A DNA stretch of 64,000 bases from Prosapia bicincta (GCA_036971475.1 JBAIZL010000008.1:4066501-4130500); one strand, 5' to 3'; positions 31,018 to 42,207 are shown, counted from the first letter of the stretch. Made by a program: numbers and translations. Notes: a model not told the origin generated them from the sequence alone.

Positions 31018-32140
31018 GGGTATTAAGTAGTTAATTCTTCTGTTAAATGTTTAGAGTGTTTGTTTTCCATTTGTTCAAGTAATGTAATGGATGCCATATT
31101 ATTATTAATTTAACTTGAATAAAAGTTTGAATTTATATTAACTGATTCAGTTCAAAGTTATCATCTACTACAAAATAAGAAAAATTTATTGCTTCCTATT
31201 TATTATTTTATAAATAATTGTGCAATGATTGTAACAAACCGTAATGTAATACAAATTATTAATATTAATTGAGTGTGTTAATATCTTATAACAATTCAAC
31301 CTCTTTTTGTTATTCTTACGGCTTGCTTAGCAATATTAAATGCTTTGAGAACCCTTTGAATAAATTTCTTCATTAAAATTTTTTTAACCAAGTAAATTTC
31401 AATTCAATTATTTAGTGTTTAAAATTCACTATATTTCTTGGAATTGTTGTATGTGATTCATTGGTACAAATTATAAAGCAAAACAATTGTGAAGTATTAT
31501 TATTTAATTAATTTACTTTAGTTTTGATTTAATAATTTTAATTAATTACTTCCTTAATATGAAATTATAAATTTTACAATCATAAAATTATAAATTGTAT
31601 TTTAAAGAAAATTTGCTTAGGTATAAGTAGTTAATTCTTCTGTTAAGTGTATTTTTATTGTGTTTGTTTTCTGTTTGTTCATGACTTGTTTGTTTGTGTA
31701 TATCTTAAGGAATGCTATATTATTATTAATTTTTCTTGAACAGAATTAAAAACTTATTTCAACTGATTCAGTTCAATCACAAATTACAAGATAAATAATA
31801 ATTACTCTTCCTATTTATTATTTTTAATAATTGTGCAATGATTTTAATAAACAGTAATGTAATACAAATTATTAATATTAATTGAGTTTAAAGTTGATAT
31901 ATTACAACTATTCAACCCCTTTTCCTTATTACATTTGTTAACCAAGTAAATTGCAAATCAATCCTATATTTGGTGTTTACAATATCTCATGGTTGATGTG
32001 TGGTACAAATTATGAAACAAAACAATTGTTAAATATTATTATTTTATAAATTTACTTTAGTTTTCATTTAATAATTTTAAATAATTACTTCCCTAATGTT
32101 ATAAATTGAATTTTAAAGAGAATTGGCTAGACTGACTAAT
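31018..32140. repeat. tandem duplication of a roughly 0.6-kb AT-rich unit
   Basis: The segment from about 31018 is repeated from about 31618 in the same order: AGTAGTTAATTCTTCTGTTA, AACTGATTCAGTTCAA, TGTAATACAAATTATTAATA, and TTTAATAATTTTAA..AATTACTTCC. There are many substitutions, so it is old. No coding potential seen. Confidence 0.75.
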
Positions 32141-32625
32141 AATTCATTGTTGAGTAACAAAAATCTACTTATGGTTTTGGTAGTCTCCTTTTTTTACACG
32201 GATGTGTAATGGTACATTCTTTTATCTTTCAGTTGGCTCTGCCAAAATGGTAACATTTGTTGCATTGAATCTCTTTAATCTTGACGTTTCTGATTACTCT
32301 GTAACATTATCTGACCATTATATAAAAAATAAAATTCCGTTTTATGTTTAATAATTAACCCTTTTAATCTATCACTTCAATACACACAAAAATTTATTGG
32401 TTAGCAAACTCTTTTGACTGTACTCAGCCCTATAAAAATAAATTATCTTTAAACCTACAGCAGCTACAGTTTGCTAGAAATATCGAAAATGTAACTGAAA
32501 AGTGCATTCATTTTTTAAGAAGCAAGAACAATTTTAAAATTCAAAAATATCTTCAAATAAAATAATTTAACAATAAAAAATGTACTATCAGAAGCTTTTC
32601 CCTTATAATGATCCTTATAATATAG
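32141..32625. other. intron, nothing recognised
   Basis: AT-rich up to the PLE-A dimer. Confidence 0.55.
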
Positions 32626-32635
32626 TGATCATATT
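32626..32635. repeat. candidate 10-bp target-site duplication, left
   Basis: TGATCATATT, found again at 36248-36257 right after the dimer's other end. ATT of this copy may belong to the element, so the true length is 7-10 bp. Confidence 0.55.
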
Positions 32636-34229
32636 CTTGATATTTTACGTTATCCATTGTTTTTCCGTTGCACTGACTTTATGAAGTTAATATATTACTA
32701 TTGTAAGTAATTTTATCCACCATTAAGTGCAATCATTTTCACTTGACCATTGTTGAATCACTGATATTTTTGTGGTGTAGATGTTCGGTCCGTGATGTTG
32801 GTATTTGTTGACGTTACACACATTTTTTCTTGATCTGCGTGTATGATGTTTTTATATAGTATGCCTTCTGTATATGTGGTCTGTAGGCTCATTAAATTGT
32901 TGTGTGTGTTTTATATATGTGGTATTTTTCTAGTGAGTTTAGTTCTATTGGGTTATTATTTATTTCAAGTATGGTTAGGTTATTTTCGTAGTTTGTTATT
33001 TCATGTTTATGTGATATTATGTGTGCTGCACCATTTGATACTTTTGTATTTTTCTTTTTGAATGCTCTGTAATGTTCTTCAAATCTTATTTTAAATGATC
33101 TGGTCGTTTTCCCTATGTAAAATACATTGCAGGTGTTACATGTAATTTTGTAAACTCCTGATAGGTTATGTTTTTCTGTATTTGTTTGTAGTTTGTGTTA
33201 TTAAGATATTTTATTATTTTGTTATTTGGTTTGTATGTTGGCGTGTAGTATTCTTTGTTGTATATATTTGTTAGTTTTTCTATTTTGTTACTGGTGTATT
33301 TATATTTTAGGTAGATTTTTAAAATTTTTATTATGTTTGTGTTCAGGTTGTAGTGTTGTGTTTAGGTTAGGTTTTTTTTGTAAATTTATTGTATATGTTT
33401 TTTATAAGGTGTTTGTTGTATCCATTTACTATTGCTATTTTTGTAATGTTATCTAATTCTTCATTTAATTTTTGTTTGTTATCTTGTGTGTATTTTATTG
33501 CTTTATTTATCATGTTACTATAAGTGTTAATTTTGTGTGTCCAGGGGTGGTTAGATTTGTAGTGTATTGTGGTGTTGTTGGAAGTAGGTTTTCTGTGTAC
33601 TGTAGTTTCTATTTTATTATTATTTATATTTAATGTAATGTCAAGATAGTTAATTGTTCTGTTTGTTTCTGTTTCAACAGTGAATTGTATGTTTTCGTTG
33701 TATATATTTAGTTTGTTGAGTATTATGATGTGTTCATTGTGAATGGTGGGTTGGTTTATTACAAGTATATCGTCTACGTATCTTGTCCATAGTAAAATAT
33801 TATGTGTGTTTAGTATAGGTTTAATTATTATTTGTTCAAAGTGTTGTAGATATATTTCTGACATGCCTGATGATATGGGTGATCCCATGGGGAGTACAGT
33901 TGTTTCTTGATAGTATTTATTGTTAAATTGGAAGTAATTTCGGTTACATATGTGTTTTGTTAGTGTAATGATACTATTTATTGTGTTTTCTTTTTTGTTA
34001 TTGTGTATTAGTTTGTTTATCATTATTTCTATGGTTTCTTCTATTGGGATACTAGGGTACATGTTAGTTATGTCATAACTTATTATTTTAGTGTAGTTGT
34101 TTGTTTCTGTGTTTTTTTTTAATTAATTCGTATCCATTTTTTATATTGTGTGTGTTGTTGATTTGTATTTTAGATCTTATTATTTTGTCTAGTATTTTTG
34201 CGATTATGTAGGATGGTGCTGTTTTGAAA
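32636..34229 (-). mobile_element. PLE-A dimer 2, left arm
   Basis: Begins with the long terminus (CTTGATATTTTACGTTATCC), 3' UTR (its stop hairpin partly deleted near 32740), GIY-YIG coding, then RT back to the APSYI segment. It breaks off at about 34229. An open stretch 33367-34062 covers RT motifs including MGSPISSGMSEIYL and RYVDDILVI. Confidence 0.88.
33367..34062 (-). pseudogene. PLE-A RT fragment (left arm of dimer 2)
   Basis: Reads MYPSIPIEETIEIMINKLIH, LPMGSPISSGMSEIYL, RYVDDILVINQP and NYLDITLNIN, with the catalytic YVDD present. Upstream frame is lost near 34110. Downstream a frameshift at about 33365 separates it from the GIY-YIG region, which continues in another frame down to about 32760. 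Confidence 0.85.
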
Positions 34230-34231
34230 CA

Positions 34232-36141
34232 TCCACAAAATTACCCACCAAAATACTGAACACATAAGAAACAATATTAATAATAAAATTAACCTAATAA
34301 AAACGGGAAAAAAACGGAACAATATATAAATAAAAAAGAAATTATAAAACTCAGAGAAAAACTAGAAAACAACGACTACTTAATATTAAAATCCGATAAA
34401 ACAAATACACCAGTAATAATAGAAAAAACCAAATACAACGATTCAATGACTAACTACATAAAAGAAAATAAGTACGAACAAATCCCAGACCCAACTAGCA
34501 AATACCTTATTACAATAAAAAACCTAATAGTCACACACCGAAAAACCCTAAACTATAACAATAAATTAAAATACCACACAAGACTATACCCATTCAAACC
34601 ATGCACACCAATATTAACAGGAATACCAAAAATCCACAAACCCGCCACACCATTCAGACCACTAATAAATTTCAAAACAGCACCATCCTACATAATCCCA
34701 AAATTACTAGACTAAATAATAAGATCTAAAATACAAATCAATAACACACACAATATAAAAAATGGATACAAATTAATTAATAAAATAAAAAACATAGAAA
34801 CAAACACTACACTAAAATAATAAGTTATGACATAACTAACATGTACCCTAGTATCCCAATAGAAGAAACCATAGAAATAATGAAAAACAAACTAATACAC
34901 AATAACGAAAAAGAAAACACATAAATAGTATCATTACACTAACAAAACACATATGTAACCGAAATTACTTCCAATTTATCAATAAATACTATCAACAAAC
35001 AACTGTACTCCCCATGGGATCACCCATATCATCAGGCATGTCAGAAATATATCTACAACACTTTGAACAAATAATAATTAAACCTATACTAAACACACAT
35101 AATATTTTACTATGGACAAGATACATAGACGATATACTTGTAATATACCAACCCACCATTCACAACGAACACGTCATAATACTAAACAAACTAAATATAT
35201 ACAACAAAAACATACAATTCACCGTTGAAACAGAAACAAACAGAACAATTAACTATCTTGACATTACATTAAATATAAATAACAATAAAATAGAAATTAC
35301 AGTACACAGAAAACCTACTTCCAACAACACCACAATACACTACAAATCTAACCACCCCTGGACACACAAAATTAACACTTATAGTAACATGATAAATAAA
35401 GCAATAAAATACACACAAGATAACAAACAAAAATTAAATGAAGAATTAGATAACATTACAAAAATAGCAATAGTAAATGGATACAACAAACACCTTATAA
35501 AAAACATATACAATAAATTTACAAAAAAACCTAACCTCAACACAACACTACAACCTGAACACAAAAATGATAAAAATAAAAAAATCTACCTAAAATATAA
35601 ATACACCAGTAACAAAATAGAAACACTAACAAATATATACAACAAAGAATACTACACGCCAACATACAAACGAAATAACAAAATAATAAAATATCTTAAT
35701 AACACAAACCACAAAACAAATACAGAAAAACATAACCAATCAGGAGTTTACAAAATTACATGTAACGACTGCAATGCATTTTACATAGGGAAAACGACCA
35801 GATCATTTAAAATAAGATTTGAAGAACATTACAGAGCATTCAAAAATAAAAATACAAAAGTATCAAATGTTGCAGCACACCTAATATCACATAAACATGA
35901 AATAAACTACGATAGTAACCTAACCATACTTGAAATAAATAATAACCCAATAGAATTAAACTCACTAGAAAAATACCACATTTATAAAAACACACACAAC
36001 AATTTAATGAACTTACAGACCACATATACAAAAGACATACTATATAAAAACATCATACACGCAGATCAAGAGAAAATGCGTGTAACGTCAACAAATACCA
36101 ACATCACAGACCGAACATCTACACCAGAAAAATATCAGTGA
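34232..36141 (+). pseudogene. PLE-A RT/GIY-YIG, right arm, broken upstream
   Basis: Frames to 35010 are interrupted (stop after PKLLD near 34715, frameshifts near 34800 and 34920). From 35014 to 36141 it is open for 375 codons: MGSPISSGMSEIYL, RYIDDILVIY (YIDD instead of YVDD), NYLDITLNIN, HYKSNHPWTHK, and a complete GIY-YIG with SGVYKITCNDCNAFYIGKTT. Confidence 0.87.
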
Positions 36142-36179
36142 TTCGACAATGGTCAAGTGACCGAAAGGTGCCTCATCAC
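36138..36179 (+). ncRNA. PLE-A hammerhead-like hairpin, best-preserved copy
   Basis: GTGAT (36138-36142, containing the ORF's TGA), core TCGACAAT, stem II GGTC-AAGT-GACC (36151-36162), GAAA (36163-36166), GG-TG-CC as a possible 2-bp stem III plus the A-U pair, TC, and ATCAC (36175-36179). The order I-core-II-GAAA-III-NUH-I is that of a type I hammerhead with CUC as the cleavage triplet. Only the CUGANGA box deviates. Confidence 0.55.
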
Positions 36180-36257
36180 ACAAGGTAAAATCATTGCACT
36201 TAATGGTGGATAAAATTACTTACAATGGTAATATCTTAACTTCATAATGATCATATT

Positions 36258-36870
36258 ATATAAAACTTTTAATGAATGGAAAATATTATTTCTCTCTTCT
36301 TTTGTATTAGTTTTTGAGTATCTATTAATGATTGCATATGTTCTCTTACATTGTCATTGAAAAAAAGTATTTGACCAAACTGAGAAACCCCTATATTTTT
36401 AAAAATTTCTATATTTATTCAATGTGTAACAGAAATTTAATGTAATTCGTGATAAAAATTTTAATACTATACTAAAACCAAATATTTATATCTAATTAAC
36501 CGGTTATCACTTTTTTTCTAACAATTAAATGACAATATTTTTGAGCAAAATTTTTCCTCCCCGATGATATTTTTTATAAGAATTTAACTTCAATGTTTAC
36601 TGCATGAAAATGTTACTGTTACACAAAATAATAAAAATTGAGACCAAAAGAAATTGCCAGTATTTGTAATTTGTCTTAGCGTCTAAATATTGTTTAAGAA
36701 GGGATATATGAAATGACCGTTTTGGTCAGGGACTAATACAAGAGCAATTGAGTAAATTGACATCTTATCTTAAGACTTAGTGGTTATAATGCTTCCAAAA
36801 GAAAGTTCCTCCTGTGAAATCTGTTTAGTTTACCAAACAATGATAATTAAATGTTTATGTTTTATTCCAG
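36258..36870. other. intron, nothing recognised
   Basis: AT-rich, ending in TTTATTCCAG. Confidence 0.6.
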
Positions 36871-37054
36871 TAAAGTACCTGTAGTAGGTATATCCTCACT
36901 GGGGTTGGATCACACTTCTATACTGGGAGATACTATAGAAAAAATAGCTTGGCAGAAGTCTGGTATAATGAAAGCTGGAGCTGTAGCATTTACTGCTAGC
37001 GAGCAGCTGCCCTCAGCTCTACAAGTGTTGCAGCAAAGAGCCAAGGAGAAAAAT
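36871..37054 (+). CDS. FPGS: FPGS exon with central HTSILGDT block
   Basis: Completes Asn of the previous exon, then KVPVVGISSLGLDHTSILGD, TIEKIAWQKSGIMKAGAVAF. The His of GLDHTS and the Lys of EKIAWQKSG are conserved active-site positions; the equivalent Lys is carbamylated in Mur ligases. LPSALQVLQQRAKEKN ends the exon in phase 0 before GTTAGT. Acceptor TTCCAG at 36865-36870. Confidence 0.97.
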
Positions 37055-38660
37055 GTTAGTAATTCTACAATTTAATTTCAATTTTTATTTTGCTTATTAC
37101 ACAAATAATTTGTTTATCTCAGGTATGAAAATAAAGTGTTAGACTTTGTTTTTAAAAGATAACAGTCTATCAATTTTTTTAAATTTTTATATTGTGTTAA
37201 TTCAGTTAAAACATTTTGGGCAAAACATTCAATTTAACCCCTGTTTATAAGAATCAAAGCCTAATTTTCGTAGTAACCGGCAAAAGAAAAAAAATCTAGT
37301 AAGTCATCCTAAAATATACAGCTATTTAATATTAACAAATATATAAAAATAATCAAGAAATGTATTGCTAATAGCGAAACTAACAACAATTAATCATAGC
37401 ATTTGGCTGGAGCTAGCTGGACCCACCTAGTAGTGCTACACATTACTTATACAACACGCTTCTGACGCCTATACAATGATTAGAACTACAAAAATAAATA
37501 GACCCCAACAAGTACCTTAACATTGGTTTAAAATAAATATAAAAACTCAACAGAGATGTCATTACTCCGGGTGGATTCTAACATGGTGACGTAACAGTTG
37601 TGTTCAAAGTGTTAACCAAAATGAAATAATACAGAAGGACTATTTACTATTTTAATTGCTCAACAAATATGTTGTATGTGCTTTACTAGTTTTAATTGGT
37701 AATTGGAAGGTTTATAAGGAATTGCGACAAAGAAATATTACTTTTAAATTATTCATTTATTTTTTGAAAATTTGATGACATTACGGATTATTTTTTTCAA
37801 GACTTCAACATTTTCAATGGTCAAATAACTAGGACCGTATAACTAACAAGATATACCATGATACGTGAGATTCTACTAGCATCCTACTAATAGAGGGGGA
37901 ATGCCAGGCAGATGACTACCCTACTTGCATATAAGCGCAATGGTTATAACAGGCCGATACATCAACCAGCATGGTTTGATAAACACCCCCACCTCTCTAA
38001 ATTTCAAATAGACCACTGCACATTAGCTGGTCAAGTGTCACGACTTATCATAAATTTAATAACCAGAACACTAAATAGTTTTAAGGGAAGTAAGGTTTTA
38101 ATTTGGAATTTGTATAAATAATTTTCCTATTTTTAAAATGTAACCAATAGCATTTCAGTTTTCATAAGTAACTGTTAGAATATTATATTTCTAAAAACTA
38201 CTCTTTATTTAATTGATATGTTTTACTATGTGTGAAAAAATACATTTTTCATAAATTTGCATATTTCACACATATATTTCATTCAGTAAATATTTTCATG
38301 CAATAAAATAATTGCAGAATCTTTAGCAGGTTTTTACAAAAACAATGTGCAATTTATGAATGTTTTTAAAAACTAACAAAAAAATATGATGAAACCCAAT
38401 GCATAAAAGTAATCTTATTTTGTTTACAAAACATTCTACAACTTGTACTGAAGGAAATAATTACATGTATATACAAAAGAAAGTTTAAGAGATATTCAGT
38501 AGTCTGCCAGTTCTGTATGTCCAATGTTTTCCTTGCCTGGTAGTCCGTTTATGGGATTAAAATTGCTGAGTTAAACTTGTGTGATTTAGGTTTGTAAGTG
38601 AAGATATATTTATGCTATTTATTTTCTATCTTCTATTATTTTATTTGTATACTTTTTTAG
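37055..38660. other. intron, nothing recognised
   Basis: AT-rich; a GC-richer island near 37400-37450 and 37880-38050 has no identifiable homology. Ends in CTTTTTTAG. Confidence 0.6.
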
Positions 38661-38811
38661 TGTTTGTTATTTGAAGCCCCTCCTCTTGAAAATTACAATT
38701 GGCTTGGCAGAAAAATTGATTTGGGGTTACAAGGGCGAGTCCAGAGGCTGAATGCATCACTGGCTTTACAACTTACTAATGCTTGGCTGCACAAACGAAA
38801 TGCTAAAGGTG
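38661..38811 (+). CDS. FPGS: FPGS exon with RLNASLALQL
   Basis: CLLFEAPPLENYNWLGRKID, LGLQGRVQRLNASLALQLTN, AWLHKRNAK. LGL.G..Q..NA.LALQL..W is the FPGS segment contacting the nucleotide, linking to the C-terminal domain. Two donors are possible: after AAAG (38808, GTGGTA) or after AAAGGTG (38811, GTAATT). Both keep phase 1; the second looks stronger and adds Gly. Confidence 0.95.
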
Positions 38812-38907
38812 GTAATTTTTTATGTATTGAATATGGTGATACGTTTTCTTTTAATATAATAAATGAATAAAAATATTTCAAATACAAGAATTCTTTCAAT
38901 TTATATA

Positions 38908-38952
38908 TTTGTCAAAGCTTTTCACTAATAAATATATTAGCATCTTCAAGAA
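38908..38952 (-). ncRNA. hammerhead motif, left arm, C3 changed
   Basis: Minus strand: TTGAAGA box (C3 to U), unpaired T, stem II GCTAAT...ATTAGT (a closing G-U pair), GAAA, AGCTTT, GAC. One core defect. Confidence 0.6.
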
Positions 38953-39351
38953 AAACAAATAACAATTTTTTTACCGTGCATCAATGACCTTGTATGTAGT
39001 TTGATTTCACCTGAATTTGTTCAATATTTATTTAGTTAGTTTATTTCTTTAATTCATTTCATCTTTCCTATTTCAGGAAATTTGTGCCCATTATTGACAC
39101 AGTGTGTTGCCAAATTTGATTTGGACACAGATTTCCTGAAATATAAAATATGAAACTTTTAAACATAAAGTTAAAAACAAATTAATTATTGAACAGATTC
39201 AAGTGAAATAAAAAAACCAAACTATTTACAAAGTCATTGGTGTCACTTTATAAATTACATAGAAGTATAAAAGTATAACAAAAAATAAATATATAATTGA
39301 ATTGTAGTGCACATGATTTATTTATTGTAAAAAATTTGTTATAGAATTGTT

Positions 39352-39392
39352 TTTCCTGAAGATGCTAATACATTTATTAGCGAAATGCTTTA
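39352..39392 (+). ncRNA. hammerhead ribozyme, intact core, right arm
   Basis: CTGAAGA (39356-39362) is a perfect CUGANGA box. Stem II is GCTAAT (39364-39369) with ATTAGC (39376-39381), then GAAA (39382-39385) and TGCTTT. Stem III is minimal (TGCTTT here, AGCTTT in the sister arm), as in M1. A different stem II sequence from M1 shows an independent family. Confidence 0.78.
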
Positions 39393-39436
39393 AAATAAAT
39401 AAATTAAAACAATTCTTGTATTTGAAATGCTTTACC

Positions 39437-40059
39437 AATGATTTATATGTTTAACATTTTTTAATAAGGAAATTATTTCTTTTTAACTTATCTTGGTTGT
39501 GAATGTGCGTTGAATGTTTTACACTATTCTATACATTTTGTTTCACACAATTATTGTATAAATTAAAATTTATTTTGGTAAAGTTTTTTTAAATGTTAAC
39601 CTCTGGTTAAGGTAAGGTTTTTTATAGACTTATAAAAACAAATAAAACTTTGTTTTTATATGCACTATTCTGTTTTATTTATAAGCACAAAAATTAACCC
39701 TAATTCTACATGTCATCAAAACATATTTAATCCTATTTACACTTTAGCTGCCATGTTGGGCCAATTGGCCCAACGGCCCAGTAGGCTGAACTGAATACTG
39801 TCGGGCCACTAGCCCCGACATTGTTATTTAGTAAAGTTTTATGTTTATTCGTACTACTCAACTGGTGTTGCTATCTCTGGAAAAAATGGACGCACAAAAT
39901 ATTAAACAAGCTTCACGCTACTTACTTATATAATTATGATGGTTTTTGTTTGATAGATAAGTCCCGACGGTATTTTAAACATGATGTTATTTTAAAAGCT
40001 TTTTGTTGGGATTTACGGCCCGACATAAATATTTGTTAACAATTTTAGTGAAGTTGAGT
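39437..40059. other. intron, GC-rich patch only
   Basis: GCTGCCATGTTGGGCCAATT and nearby CGGGCCACTAGCCCCGAC at 39749-39820 stand out in composition. They could be a transposon end, but no partner or transposase was found. Confidence 0.4.
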
Positions 40060-40445
40060 TGATTATACCAATCAAAGAAAAAGGGGAACAATTATCAACT
40101 CTGAATTTGTAAGGGCATACTGAAATGTTTGAAAAATGACATACGAAGAAAGAGACCAGAAAAATGGGCAAATGGCTTTCTTCTTCATCACAATAATGCG
40201 CCGTCTCACAACTCGCTTTTCATTCGCTAGTTTGTGACCGAAAAAATTATTCCTTGTCAACGTTGGGATAAGTGCATTCCCAGTCAAGGACAGTACTTTG
40301 AAGGAGATAAATCGAATTCGATGTACGTTTATTACTTTTTGAAATACAAACTTATTCATCGTATTTTTTTATCACAGTGGTATATTTTTGAGCATAAAAC
40401 CTTCTACCTTAAAATATGGGAAGGTGGCAGCATTCCAAATATACT
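40060..40445 (+). pseudogene. mariner-family transposase relic, internally deleted
   Basis: The + strand in changing frames gives RPEKWANGFLLHHNNAPSHN, FVTEKIIPCQRW, then DKCIPSQGQYFEGDKSNSM. The first block is the mariner catalytic segment normally HHDNAPSH; the second Asp of the DD34D triad is Asn here. The last block is the usual mariner C-terminus (W.KC...G.YFEGD). Sequence between them is deleted. A different mariner from 28997. Confidence 0.72.
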
Positions 40446-40489
40446 TGTAATATCAATACAAGAAACATTTTAAAATAAACAATTCATTG

Positions 40490-40620
40490 ACCTAGTGTGA
40501 AACCAGTCTGCTGAAAAATGTTAGTAATTAGTGACTTTTTTGCCAAGTGATACCAAAAGTAGTAATTTATATAAAACGACCTCAAGATATACAACACAAA
40601 CTGCAAATTTTAATATAGTT
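40490..40620 (+). mobile_element. PLE-C flank fragment
   Basis: GACCTAGTGTGAAAC, GATACCAAAAGTAGTAATTT and ATACAACACAAACTGC correspond to 9640-9760. Confidence 0.6.
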
Positions 40621-41340
40621 AAAATAATTTTGAAAAATATTATTTAAGCAAGCTATTTCATTTTAAGAGTGGAAAATACTATTCCAAACATGTTAATGTT
40701 AATATAAGAATTATCTTGAATTCAGTTGTTATATCTCTTATACTATTTCTTCAGTAGTTTAAGCAATTTTTAAGAATATGGCCATTTTATAGTGATGATT
40801 CCTTATCACTTTTTCTCTATTTTACTGCTATCTCCCTATTACCATATTTTTTATCTACCCTATTTTCGACCTATATATTTTTTTTGTCATTATTACCTCT
40901 AGTTTCCCTATGGTTTACTTGCGAAACTGACCTCTTTTGTCTATTAAATATTCGTCTATTTTGTTAATATATTTATATTTCCTGAATATTTTTGTCTGTT
41001 TTCTTGCCCATGATTTCTTTCAAGATCTTGGTTTTATTTTGTGCCAGATTAGCTTGGGTCCATATCGTTTTTATGGATTTTATCCGCCATTTTATCGTTT
41101 CTCATTTCTCATCCTAAAATGATCCATAAATTAAAGATTTAATTTAAGATGCTTAAATTGTTTCGGAAATCATACCATTTATAGAATGAAAAACATCTTT
41201 TGTATTTATTTTTTTCTTATGTTTTTCATTTACCTTCCACCTGTAATTAGTTCTCCATAAACATTATGCTCTAGTATTCATATTATACTCACTAGGTTTA
41301 AATTTTTATAGAAATAAAATGAATGGTTTCAGACTTCATT
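40621..41340. other. intron, nothing recognised
   Basis: AT-rich, no motif. Confidence 0.55.
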
Positions 41341-41369
41341 ATATATATATTATATATCTATCTTAGATA

Positions 41370-41441
<72 letters not shown>

Positions 41442-41456
41442 TATATATATATATAT
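41341..41456. repeat. (TA)n with short interruptions
   Basis: TA-rich run on the left of a micro-dimer of PLE-A. Confidence 0.9.
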
Positions 41457-41620
41457 ATGAAGTTAATATATTACTATGTAAGTAATTTTATCCACCATTA
41501 AGTGCAATAATTTATTGCAAAATTATTGCACTTAATGGTGGATAAAATTACTTACATAGTAATATATTAACTTCATAAAGTCAGTGCAACGGAAAAACAA
41601 TGGATAATGTTAAATATCAA

Positions 41621-41630
<10 letters not shown>
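41457..41630. mobile_element. PLE-A micro-dimer (two 3' tips head-to-head)
   Basis: Left arm TGAAGTTAATATATTACTAT and onward about 65 bp to GCAATAATTT. Right arm is its mirror from ATTGCACTTAATGG, then the long terminus AAGTCAGTGCAACGG..ATCAAGAAT. No coding or hairpin left. (TA)n on both sides. Confidence 0.85.
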
Positions 41631-41681
<51 letters not shown>

Positions 41682-41683
41682 TT

Positions 41684-42153
41684 TTTTGGATTAGGAGACT
41701 GACAGACTTACCTTGGTAAGAGTCCACACTGTAGTCTTGAAATACTATATATATATATATATATATATTTATTTATAGGTTAGTTTTGGTTGGTAAAGAT
41801 TATTTAGATTTTTTGGACTAGGAGACTGACAGACTTACCTTGGTAAGAGTCCACTCTGTAGTCTTGAAATAGAAACACATAAAAGCACTTAAACAATGAT
41901 ATATTTCAACCACACAGTGGTCTTTGTCAATCGAAGAGAAAACAAAAAGAAATATGAGAGAATGAAATAAAATAAAATAATTCTAGAATTATTTTATTTC
42001 ATTCTCTCATATTTCTTTTTGTGTTTTCTCTCGATTGACAAAGTCCACTGTGTGTTTGAAATATATCATTGTTTAAGTGCTTTTATGTGTTTCTATTTCA
42101 AGACTACAGAGTGGACTCTTACCAAGGTAAGTCTGTCAGTCTCCTAGTCCACA
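41684..42153. mobile_element. M2 palindrome with a third, partial M2
   Basis: A short inverted M2 end (41684-41745), then a longer inverted M2 (41777-41987), which meets forward M2 (41988-42153) at ATTCTAGAAT. Hammerhead-like parts at about 41903-41938 (-) and 42025-42066 (+) have the altered core; the + copy also lost a stem II pair. Confidence 0.82.
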
Positions 42154-42156
42154 AAA

Positions 42157-42204
<48 letters not shown>

Positions 42205-42207
<3 letters not shown>

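Larger units (their letters stand above)
34230..36247 (+). mobile_element. PLE-A dimer 2, right arm
   Basis: Joined head-to-head to the left arm with the bases AAC shared at the junction. Starts at the IHKITHQNTEH segment, includes RT, GIY-YIG, stop hairpin (36138-36179) and 3' UTR, and ends at the short terminus CTTCATA, followed by the candidate target repeat. Confidence 0.88.
38866..39436. mobile_element. foldback hammerhead-bearing PLE-type palindrome
   Basis: Two arms of roughly 280 bp in inverted orientation around 39110-39150. Outer ends TTTCAAATACAAGAATT match at both sides, as do ACCTTGTATGTAGTTTGATT and its counterpart AACCAAACTATTTACAAAGT read inversely. Each arm has a hammerhead motif. 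No ORF. A decayed relative is at 47575-47830. I infer a PLE terminal-repeat dimer; it could instead be a foldback MITE. Confidence 0.72.

Noticed and set aside
36851..37075. Stand-alone short protein beginning MFMFYSSKVPVVG
   Set aside because: This is an FPGS exon read through its acceptor and donor; only 36871-37054 is coding.
39749..40039. GC-rich GCTGCCATGTTGGGCC segment as a piggyBac end
   Set aside because: No TTAA pair, partner terminus or transposase found; composition alone is not enough.
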